Shown here: one piece after another, positions 1 to 4,394 of the stretch | Numbering within the stretch: the stretch's first letter is position 1 | How the letters are laid out: every line of letters begins with the position of its first letter | Assembly: GCA_025464795.1 (NCBI GenBank) | Contig: JAODNB010000420.1 | Location: forward strand, 1 to 5,105 | Length of the DNA: 5,105 nt | From: Frankiales bacterium | GTDB taxonomy: Bacteria > Actinomycetota > Actinomycetes > Mycobacteriales > SCTD01 | Reading direction: 5' to 3' | Position numbers and translations under genes: made by a program | Notes under the pieces: model-generated | The model's database searches: none | Seen by the model: only the letters and a program-made list of their open reading frames with translations | What the model was told of the DNA's origin: nothing

Positions 1-717
1 GTCTACCTCCACCAGGGCGAGTCCTACGTCGTCGAGCAGCTCGACCTCGAGGAGGCCGTGGCACTGGTCCGCGCCGACGAGCCGGACTACTCGACGTCGG
101 CGCGCGACGTCACCGACATCCGCATCGCCGAGACACTTCGGTCCCGGTCCTTCGACGGCATCGAGCTGACGTTCGGCACGGTGGACGTGACCCATCAGGT
201 CGTGTCCTACCTGAAGAAGCGGGTGGGCAGCGGCGAGGTGCTCGGCGAGGAGCTGCTCGACCTCCCGCCACGACAGCTCACGACGCGTGCGGTCTGGTAC
301 TCGGTCACTCCCCAGCTGCTCGAGCGGGCGGAGCTGGAGTGGGCCGATCAGCCGGGAGCCCTGCACGCCGCTGAGCACGCCGCGATCGGCCTGCTGCCGC
401 TGTTCGCCACCTGCGACCGCTGGGACATCGGCGGGGTGTCCACTGCGCTGCACGAGGACACCGGACTCGCGACGGTGTTCGTGTACGACGGCCACCCTGG
501 CGGCGCGGGCTTCTCCGAGCGGGGCTACGGCAGGGCGGCTGCCTGGTTGCAGGCCACGCGCGACGCGATCAGCTCGTGCGAGTGCGCCACAGGCTGCCCC
601 TCCTGCGTCCAGTCCCCGAAGTGCGGCAACGGCAACGAACCGCTCGACAAGGCCGGCGCCGTGAGGCTGCTCGACGTCGTGCTGGCCAGTGGACTGGGCG
701 AGGTCCGCGCGGGGTAG
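1..717 (+). CDS. DEAD/DEAH-box helicase, C-terminal part with DUF1998/MZB domain (5' truncated)
   Basis: The reading frame is open from base 1 to the TAG at 715-717, so this is the last 238 residues of a longer protein. Family members are roughly 750-800 residues, and the helicase core lies off the left edge. The GTG at 58 is internal, because coding continues upstream of it as VYLHQGESYVVEQLDLEEAV. Visible hallmarks are HAAEHAAIGLLPLF (fragment residues about 122-135), a YDGHPGGAGFSERGY stretch (about 162-176), and a cysteine cluster C-x-C-x3-C-x2-C-x5-C at about 193-208. The cluster corresponds to the metal-binding cysteines of the DUF1998 domain known from the repair helicase MrfA/YprA. 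The family includes the actinobacterial 'helicase/secretion neighbourhood' DECH helicase (TIGR03817, Rv3649-like). The role in DNA repair is inferred from the family. The convergent Tad cluster to the right supports the assignment. Confidence 0.93.
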   Translation, partial: VYLHQGESYVVEQLDLEEAVALVRADEPDYSTSARDVTDIRIAETLRSRSFDGIELTFGTVDVTHQVVSYLKKRVGSGEVLGEELLDLPPRQLTTRAVWYSVTPQLLERAELEWADQPGALHAAEHAAIGLLPLFATCDRWDIGGVSTALHEDTGLATVFVYDGHPGGAGFSERGYGRAAAWLQATRDAISSCECATGCPSCVQSPKCGNGNEPLDKAGAVRLLDVVLASGLGEVRAG

Positions 718-736
718 GGGAGAGAACAACACCCCT

Positions 737-741
737 GGAGG
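737..741 (+). promoter_or_regulatory. Ribosome binding site for the LapA-like gene
   Basis: GGAGG lies 5 nt before the ATG at 747. It decides the start against in-frame upstream possibilities such as the ATG at 576, which lies inside the helicase gene. Only 29 bp separate the two genes and no promoter is evident, so co-transcription with the helicase is likely. Confidence 0.8.
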
Positions 742-746
742 TACCC

Positions 747-1112
747 ATGGTCGTCCTCGGCCTTCTTCTGCTCCTCGCGGCCGCCGGTGTCACGGTCGCG
801 GTCGTGCTCGACAACACGGACCCGGTCTCGGTCTCGGCCTTCGGCTCGAGCCTCAGCAACCTGTCCCTCGGCGAGCTATTCCTCGGAGGCGTGGCCGTGG
901 GCGGCATCGCTGTGCTCGCCTTGGCGCTGCTGGTCATGAGCGCGAGGCGCAGGCGCAGCCGCCGCCTGGAGACCAAGCAGCAGGTGCGCCACGTCCGCAC
1001 CGAGAAGCAGCAGCTGCAGGAGGAGAACGAGGCGCTTCGCGCGCAGCTCGCCGATCCTCCCTACCCGGCGACGAGCTCCTCCGGCACCGAAGCGGTGGAG
1101 CGCAGGAGCTAG
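747..1112 (+). CDS. Small LapA-like (DUF1049-type) membrane protein with C-terminal coiled coil
   Basis: This is a 121-residue protein of unknown precise function. Two hydrophobic helices are visible: residues 2-21 (VVLGLLLLLAAAGVTVAVVL) and about 42-64. They are joined by a short NTDPVSVSAFG... segment. That arrangement, helix then 'N-x-x-P-V-S-V' strand then helix, resembles the LapA/DUF1049 fold, an inner-membrane hairpin. A very basic stop-transfer patch (ARRRRSRR, 66-73) is followed by a charged heptad-like region (about 74-102, rich in E, Q, K and L) that should form a cytoplasmic coiled coil. The tail is short and disordered. The gene lies 29 bp downstream of the helicase and ends with TAG 8 bp before the stop of the convergent surface-protein gene. 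Actinobacteria lack LPS, so a role in LPS assembly should not be carried over; the fold match is by pattern only. Confidence 0.8.
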   Translation: MVVLGLLLLLAAAGVTVAVVLDNTDPVSVSAFGSSLSNLSLGELFLGGVAVGGIAVLALALLVMSARRRRSRRLETKQQVRHVRTEKQQLQEENEALRAQLADPPYPATSSSGTEAVERRS

Positions 1113-1120
1113 CCCTGCCC

Positions 1121-2398
1121 TCAGTCCTCGACGTGCGTGCCGAGGAACCGACGGAGGTGGGCGCCGACGAGCAGCAGGAGGAGTGCCGCAGCGATGCTCT
1201 TGGCGAGCTGCTCCGGATCCGTGATCGTCTCGACGAACGCCGTCGGCGAGCTCAGCAGGTGGCGGGTCGTCGTCGTCTCGGTCTGCCCCTGGTAGGGCAG
1301 CGACGGCTTGAAAGTGCCCAGCGGCAGTGGCGCCTCACCACTCACCGAGGGCAGGTCAGTCGCCGGCAGCGGCGGCAGCTTGGGGATGCCGAGGCTCGGC
1401 GAGAAGGCGTTGAAGGTGAGCGCGAACGCCTTGCGACCGGCGAGGACCGGGTTGGTCGCGCTCGGCGGCAGCGTGGGCTCGGTGCTCCCGGAGGGGCTCG
1501 TGCCGCTGGTGCTGCTGGTGCCGCCCCCGGTCGTGCCACCCGACGTGGTGCCGGACGCGCTGGAGCCGCTCGAGCCCCCTGACGTCGTACCGGTCGAGCC
1601 ACCCGCGGCCGTTCCACCGCCGCCTGGGGCTGGCGTGGAGCCGGGGCCGGCGGTCGCGTTCGGCGTCGGCGAGGGCTTCGGGGGCGCCTCGAGCGTCGCG
1701 GTCGCCGTGGCGGCCTCAGAGGTCACGGTTCCGCCTGACGAGCTGGTCCGCTTCGCCGTCAGCTGGTAGCCGTGGGTCCCGGGGTTGTTGGCGGCGTAGT
1801 AGTAGCCGTAGGTGCAGCGGTCGGTCGAAGCGCAGCCGGCCTCCTCGGGGGTGATCTGGTCGTCGAGGACCGAGCCGTCGCTGGTGGCCAGGACGTAGCC
1901 GGTGATGCCGGACTCGCCGCCCTTGTTCCACGCGAAGGCGACGTTGCGCGTCCCGGAGCCCTCGGCCGAGAAGCTCTCCGGCACGTTGACCTGGTCGATG
2001 GTGAAGCTCCGCGTCGGGGAGCTCGTGAGCGTGACGGTCCAGACCGCGTTGGGCGAACCCGCGGGGACGACCAGGGTCAGGTCCTGCGCGGACGTGGTCG
2101 ACTTCTTGGTGATCGACTGTCCCGGCTGACCGGGAGCGGACAGCGCCAGGGTCGAGCTCACCGTGCTCGCGCAGCCGTTCCCGAGGGTCTGCTTGGTGCA
2201 GGCCGGCAGGGTCGCGGACACCGTCACCGCTGTGTCGGCCCCGGTGAACACCGTGCCGTCCGGCGGCGTCGCGGAGTCGAAGGCGGCCGGTCCCGTCGCG
2301 GCCAGGGCGCTCGGACCGAAGGCACTGAGGCCGACCAGCATGGGAGCAGCCAGGGCGAGCGCGCCCAGCGATCGAGCGGTGGTGCGACGGACGTTCAC
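1121..2398 (-). CDS. Secreted, C-terminally membrane-anchored surface protein with two disulfide-type beta domains and a Gly/Ser/Thr/Pro stalk
   Basis: The 425-residue protein starts with GTG at 2398, with AAGGGAG at 2406-2412 as ribosome binding site 7 nt upstream. A signal peptide (RR then a hydrophobic core, ending ALA-A near residues 31-34) indicates export. Residues about 36-135 look like an Ig-like bacterial domain ('ATPPDGTVFTGADTAVTVSA') with Cys67 and Cys76. Residues about 137-236 look like a fibronectin type III-like domain (AFAWNKGGESGITGYVL ... YQLTAKR) with Cys189 and Cys195. Residues about 238-310 are a low-complexity P/G/S/T stalk. A Pro/Leu-rich segment follows, then a membrane helix at about 400-414 and a short tail, RRFLGTHVED. 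The start overlaps the sortase stop by 4 bp (GTGA), so the two are translationally coupled. No LPXTG or LAXTG stands next to the helix; the nearest match is LPATD at 344-348. Function is unknown; a surface adhesin or sortase partner is inferred. Confidence 0.85.
   Translation of the reverse strand: MNVRRTTARSLGALALAAPMLVGLSAFGPSALAATGPAAFDSATPPDGTVFTGADTAVTVSATLPACTKQTLGNGCASTVSSTLALSAPGQPGQSITKKSTTSAQDLTLVVPAGSPNAVWTVTLTSSPTRSFTIDQVNVPESFSAEGSGTRNVAFAWNKGGESGITGYVLATSDGSVLDDQITPEEAGCASTDRCTYGYYYAANNPGTHGYQLTAKRTSSSGGTVTSEAATATATLEAPPKPSPTPNATAGPGSTPAPGGGGTAAGGSTGTTSGGSSGSSASGTTSGGTTGGGTSSTSGTSPSGSTEPTLPPSATNPVLAGRKAFALTFNAFSPSLGIPKLPPLPATDLPSVSGEAPLPLGTFKPSLPYQGQTETTTTRHLLSSPTAFVETITDPEQLAKSIAAALLLLLVGAHLRRFLGTHVED
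1469..1687 (-). repeat. Low-complexity coding segment (Gly/Ser/Thr/Pro stalk)
   Basis: This part of the surface-protein gene encodes residues about 238-310: first PKPSPTPNATAGPGSTPAPGG, then runs of GGT, TSGG and SGS units, ending SGTSPSGSTEPTL. It is irregular and not a clean tandem repeat. It is typical of flexible wall-spanning linkers and may vary in length between strains. The codons are strongly GC-biased, which leaves long open frames on the opposite strand (for example 1308-1769) that are not genes. Confidence 0.75.
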
Positions 2399-3111
2399 TT
2401 CGAGGCTCCCTTCTGCTTCAGGGTCTCGGTCAGCTTCGGGTTCAACTCAAGCCGCAGTACGAGGCGTTCCCGGGCACTGCCCTTCGGGTTGCACGTGGTC
2501 AGGGTCAGGAAGTGATGACCCGGCACGTTCTCGACGACGGAGAAGTCCTTCGGGTTGGTCACCCACGGGTTCGCGTGGCCGCCGAACGGCGCGACCGCCA
2601 CGTAGTGGAAGACCTTGAACGGCGTCTCGAGGAGCACCTGATCGCCGGGCTTCATCTCGTCCAGGTGGTTGAACGGGCGCCCGAACGTGGTGCGGTGGCC
2701 GGCGATCCCCACGTTGCCGTCCTCGCCGGGCAGCGGGGTGCTCGGGTAGTGACCTGCACCGGCGCGCAGCGCAGCCGGTGTGGTGCCCTCGACGACGAGG
2801 ACCTTGAGCTTCACCTTGCTGGTGTTGATGATCAGCTTCGTCAGGACGTCGCCCGTCCCGATCTGGTGGGTGGAGTACTTCGTCTCGTACTGGGCCCCGC
2901 CGAACTGGCTGTTCAGGTTGCCCTGGCGGATGTGGCTGTAGACGTCGGTGATCACGGGGTAGGCGAACATCGCGGACCCGGCGACGAACAGCACCACGCT
3001 GAGCACCGACAGCGCTCTGCGCCCGCCGCGACGGCGCAGCGAGTCGCCGAGCAGCGATCCCAGGGACCGCGGCTTGTCGGGGACGGCCGGCGTCACGAAC
3101 GAGGGCTGCAT
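2395..3111 (-). CDS. Sortase, class E-like
   Basis: The 238-residue protein starts with ATG at 3111, with GGAG at 3121-3124, 9 nt upstream. It has a basic cytoplasmic N-terminus (about 1-32, with RRRGGRR), one membrane helix (about 33-54) and an extracellular sortase beta-barrel. Catalytic elements are His139 in GNVGIAGHRTTFGRPF, Cys207 in LTLTTCNP, and Arg216 in SARERLVL. The 9-residue Cys-to-Arg distance and the TLTTC-N-P context fit actinobacterial class E sortases, which attach proteins carrying LAXTG-like signals to the peptidoglycan cross-bridge. An inserted GGHANPWVTNPKDF segment (177-190) lies before the catalytic Cys strand. The gene is full-length with no missing catalytic residue. 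It lies 168 bp downstream of the last tad gene and overlaps the surface-protein gene by 4 bp, which makes that protein the obvious candidate partner. Class is judged from motifs only. Confidence 0.92.
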   Translation of the reverse strand: MQPSFVTPAVPDKPRSLGSLLGDSLRRRGGRRALSVLSVVLFVAGSAMFAYPVITDVYSHIRQGNLNSQFGGAQYETKYSTHQIGTGDVLTKLIINTSKVKLKVLVVEGTTPAALRAGAGHYPSTPLPGEDGNVGIAGHRTTFGRPFNHLDEMKPGDQVLLETPFKVFHYVAVAPFGGHANPWVTNPKDFSVVENVPGHHFLTLTTCNPKGSARERLVLRLELNPKLTETLKQKGASK

Positions 3112-3140
3112 GCGGTGGTGCTCCAGGTGTGAAGGCGGTT

Positions 3141-3153
3141 CTGTGCGTCACAG
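3141..3153. promoter_or_regulatory. Inverted repeat CTGTG-cgt-CACAG upstream of the sortase
   Basis: Perfect 5-bp arms with a 3-nt centre lie 30-42 bp before the sortase ATG. The size and position fit a small regulator site in the leader or near the promoter. A 5-bp palindrome can arise by chance, so this is a weak call. Confidence 0.3.
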
Positions 3154-3188
3154 GGGTCGTCGGAGGAGGCAACGACAGGAACCGGCTG

Positions 3189-3194
3189 AGGTTA
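3189..3194 (-). promoter_or_regulatory. Possible -10 element (TAACCT) for the sortase/surface-protein unit
   Basis: Read on the minus strand, TAACCT fits the actinobacterial TANNNT -10 pattern and lies about 78 bp before the sortase start. No good -35 stands 17-18 bp upstream; that position is taken by the 7-bp stem-loop at 3212-3230, so any promoter would depend on an activator or alternative sigma factor. This is inference from pattern only. Confidence 0.2.
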
Positions 3195-3211
3195 CGCCGG
3201 AGTCGAGCGCC

Positions 3212-3230
3212 TGCCCTCGGTATGAGGGCA
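3212..3230. promoter_or_regulatory. Perfect 7-bp stem-loop/operator-like inverted repeat
   Basis: TGCCCTC (3212-3218) and GAGGGCA (3224-3230) are exact complements around a 5-nt loop, in the spacer between the TadE-like gene and the sortase. No T-run follows on the minus strand, so it is not a classical intrinsic terminator. It could be a weak terminator or mRNA-processing hairpin for the tad transcript, or an operator over the -35 region of a sortase promoter. Its GAGGGC core also occurs in the adjacent 11-bp repeats. Confidence 0.45.
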
Positions 3231-3234
3231 TGCG

Positions 3235-3278
3235 TCCGACATGTCCTTCGACACGCCCTCGATACGCCCTCAATACGC
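3235..3278 (-). repeat. Four decaying 11-bp tandem repeats
   Basis: Read on the minus strand, four consecutive 11-mers line up: GCGTATTGAGG (3278-3268), GCGTATCGAGG (3267-3257), GCGTGTCGAAG (3256-3246) and GACATGTCGGA (3245-3235). The first two differ at one base; the third and fourth diverge progressively. The array begins one base after the TadE-like stop codon. The 11-bp period is close to one DNA helical turn, which places equivalent bases on the same face. Confidence 0.55.
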
Positions 3279-3279
3279 A

Positions 3280-3657
3280 TCAGGACGTCCCGGCGGACCC
3301 GGCAGTTCCCGAGCTCGGGCCGGCCCTCGCGCGGGCCCTGGCGATGCCGAGCTCCCCCAGCCGACCGGCGGGGCGGACCGTGACCGTCACCTGCACGTCC
3401 TGGTCCTCGACCGAACAGCTCTCCAGCGTGGCGCCCTGTGCCCGGGCGACCCCGCCGGCCGCGCTGCACGCCGTGCCCTCGAGCACGTGCGTGGCCCCCG
3501 CGAGGGCCGCCAGGTCTGCCGCCGCGGCAGCCCGGTGGCGGGCAACGGCGACGGCACCCAGCGCGCTGAGGACGACCGCCGCGCTGAGCAGGACCAGCAC
3601 CAGCCCCGCGAACGCGATCGCGACGAAACCGGCGTCGTCCTGGGCTCTCCGCATCAC
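3280..3657 (-). CDS. TadE-like protein of the helicase/secretion neighbourhood (Rv3654c/TIGR03816 type)
   Basis: This is a 125-residue protein with a GTG start at 3657 that overlaps the TadE stop (GTGA). The ATG at 3654 is an alternative start, but GGAGG at 3665-3669 is 7 nt from the GTG and 10 nt from the ATG, favouring GTG. A short charged N-terminus (MRRAQDDAG) leads into a membrane helix at about 11-38. RHRAAAAADLAALAGA (41-55) then follows, the 'QAAADAAALA' signature of TadE/TadG-type Flp pilus proteins. Cys64 and Cys81 could form a disulfide in the extracytoplasmic beta region (about 85-100). The C-terminus is Ala/Gly/Arg/Ser-rich and probably disordered. Unlike the neighbouring TadE, it has Ala, not Glu, at +5 after the Gly10-Phe11 junction. 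It likely acts as a minor pseudopilin or assembly factor of the Tad machine; this is a family-level inference. Confidence 0.88.
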   Translation of the reverse strand: MMRRAQDDAGFVAIAFAGLVLVLLSAAVVLSALGAVAVARHRAAAAADLAALAGATHVLEGTACSAAGGVARAQGATLESCSVEDQDVQVTVTVRPAGRLGELGIARARARAGPSSGTAGSAGTS

Positions 3658-3986
3658 TGCTCGACCTCCGCCACGGCCCTGGCACTGACGTGGATCGCGG
3701 GGAAGATCCGGAACGGTCGGATGTCCCCCGACACCGTGACCTGGACCTCCGACCCTCGGTGCTCGACCGCAACAGAGCTCCCGTGGGGGGCCACCTCCTG
3801 CCCGGCCTGTCGAGCGCGGACGTCCCCCTCACCGCGGGCAGCCACCCGCGCGGCTGCCCTTGCGGCGTCGACGCAGCTCAGCTGGGCCCCGACGCTCACC
3901 AGCACTCCCAGCGCGAGGCTCAGGACCACCAGCAGCGCCGGTAGCGCCACCGCGGCTTCAGCTGTCGCGTAGCCGTCGTCGTTCAC
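3654..3986 (-). CDS. TadE-family pseudopilin (Rv3655c-like)
   Basis: This is a 110-residue protein with a GTG start at 3986. A very strong ribosome binding site, GGGGAGGAG, lies at 3992-4000, 5 nt upstream. The N-terminus is short: MNDDG, then YATAEAAVALPALLVVL. Gly5 followed by Glu10 gives the prepilin-like G-x4-E arrangement used by Tad prepilin peptidases, and the helix at about 11-33 is the membrane/assembly segment. CVDAARAAARVAARGE (38-53) is the typical post-helix amphipathic stretch of TadE proteins. A small extracytoplasmic beta region completes it. It is a minor pseudopilin of the Tad (Flp) system. It follows the flp gene after a 57-bp spacer holding a strong hairpin, and its stop overlaps the next gene's start by 4 bp. 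Confidence 0.9.
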   Translation of the reverse strand: MNDDGYATAEAAVALPALLVVLSLALGVLVSVGAQLSCVDAARAAARVAARGEGDVRARQAGQEVAPHGSSVAVEHRGSEVQVTVSGDIRPFRIFPAIHVSARAVAEVEQ

Positions 3987-4002
3987 GAGGTCTCCTCCCC
4001 GT

Positions 4003-4031
4003 CCGGGCCCCGGGCTCCCGCCGGGGCCCGG
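4003..4031. terminator. Strong GC hairpin between the pilin gene and tadE (attenuator or mRNA stabiliser)
   Basis: CCGGGCCCCGG (4003-4013) and CCGGGGCCCGG (4021-4031) are perfect 11-bp complements around a 7-nt loop. The hairpin starts 12 bp after the pilin stop codon on the minus strand and ends 2 nt before the tadE Shine-Dalgarno. No U-run follows, so full termination is unlikely. In pilin operons such hairpins often protect the abundant pilin message at its 3' end or reduce downstream transcription; that role is inferred here. Confidence 0.6.
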
Positions 4032-4043
4032 GGCGAGTGCCGT

Positions 4044-4262
4044 TCAGAAGGACAGGTGGAACGCCTTGGTGATGACCTCTTTCATGAGCGAGAGAACCGT
4101 GTCGCTGGTGATCACCTTGTAGAGCACGCCGGAGAACCCGCAGGCAGCGACGGTGCCGACGGCGTACTCCGCTGTGGTCATGCCGTTCTCGCCGGTCCCG
4201 GGGGACGGGAGTCGAGCCGCGAGACGAGCGGGCAGGGTGCGGGCGGTGGCAAGAGCAGCCAT
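4044..4262 (-). CDS. Flp-like prepilin (DUF4244 family, Rv3656c-like)
   Basis: This is a 72-residue protein with an ATG start at 4262 and GGAGG at 4272-4276, 9 nt upstream. Residues 1-27 form a basic leader (RTLPARLAARLPSPGTGENG). Gly27 is followed by MTTAEYAVGTVAACGFSGVLY, which puts Glu32-Tyr33 at +5/+6 of the mature chain. That is the G-x4-E-Y motif of Flp pilins, cleaved by TadV/CpaA-type prepilin peptidases. The mature chain would be 45 residues: a hydrophobic helix (about 34-50) and a short C-terminal part ending AFHLSF. It is likely the major subunit of the Tad pilus or pseudopilus. It is separate from tadC by 132 bp, which suggests its own promoter or differential expression. The family is named DUF4244; the pilin role is inferred from motif and context. 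Confidence 0.88.
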   Translation of the reverse strand: MAALATARTLPARLAARLPSPGTGENGMTTAEYAVGTVAACGFSGVLYKVITSDTVLSLMKEVITKAFHLSF

Positions 4263-4394
4263 GGTGGAGGACCTCCAGATCGGCGACGGCCAGTTCCGTC
4301 GAGGACCACGCTGGTCTCCGGGGCCACCGGCTGACAGGGCACCGACCTGATCTGTGGAGGGGTACCTCGGGTGTGCACAACCGCGAAAAGGCTG
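4263..4394 (-). other. 132-bp spacer between tadC and the prepilin gene
   Basis: It holds no gene. Besides the Shine-Dalgarno palindrome it contains an 8-bp palindrome TGTGCACA (4372-4379) and a small GACCA-cgc-TGGTC repeat (4304-4316). A TTTT run (minus strand, 4389-4386) lies just after the tadC stop without a preceding stem, so no terminator is called. A TTGTGC at 4380-4375 could be a -35, but no convincing -10 follows. A separate pilin promoter is plausible, not shown. Confidence 0.4.
4265..4277. promoter_or_regulatory. Palindrome overlapping the pilin Shine-Dalgarno
   Basis: TGGAGG-a-CCTCCA is a perfect 13-bp inverted repeat whose minus-strand 5' arm is the GGAGG ribosome binding site of the prepilin gene. 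In RNA it can form a 5-bp stem with a 3-nt loop that hides the Shine-Dalgarno. This may tune pilin translation, or may be a chance by-product of the GGAGG sequence. Confidence 0.4.

Noticed and set aside
576..746. Upstream start for the LapA-like gene
   Set aside because: The in-frame extension lies within the conserved cysteine region of the helicase. The ATG at 747 has a well-placed GGAGG and begins a clean membrane helix.
689..1582. A 297-codon plus-strand open frame
   Set aside because: It runs across the LapA-like gene and the antisense of the surface gene in another frame, is Arg/Ala-rich and has no domain.
1308..1769. Plus-strand open frame encoding a Val/Pro-rich protein
   Set aside because: It is the antisense of the low-complexity stalk of the surface protein; its composition is explained by that, and the minus-strand gene has a signal peptide, domains and a ribosome binding site.
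3212..3230. Classical Rho-independent terminator after the tad genes
   Set aside because: The 7-bp stem is perfect but no T-run follows on the minus strand, so it is listed only as an operator-like stem-loop.
3213..3278. Repeats near 3213-3278 as a CRISPR array
   Set aside because: The units are 11 bp, adjacent and diverged, with no spacers and no cas genes.
2447..3832. A 461-codon open frame on the minus strand
   Set aside because: It overlaps the sortase, the spacer and both TadE-like genes in another frame. It is Arg/Gly/Pro-rich with no recognisable domain, typical of shadow frames in high-GC DNA.
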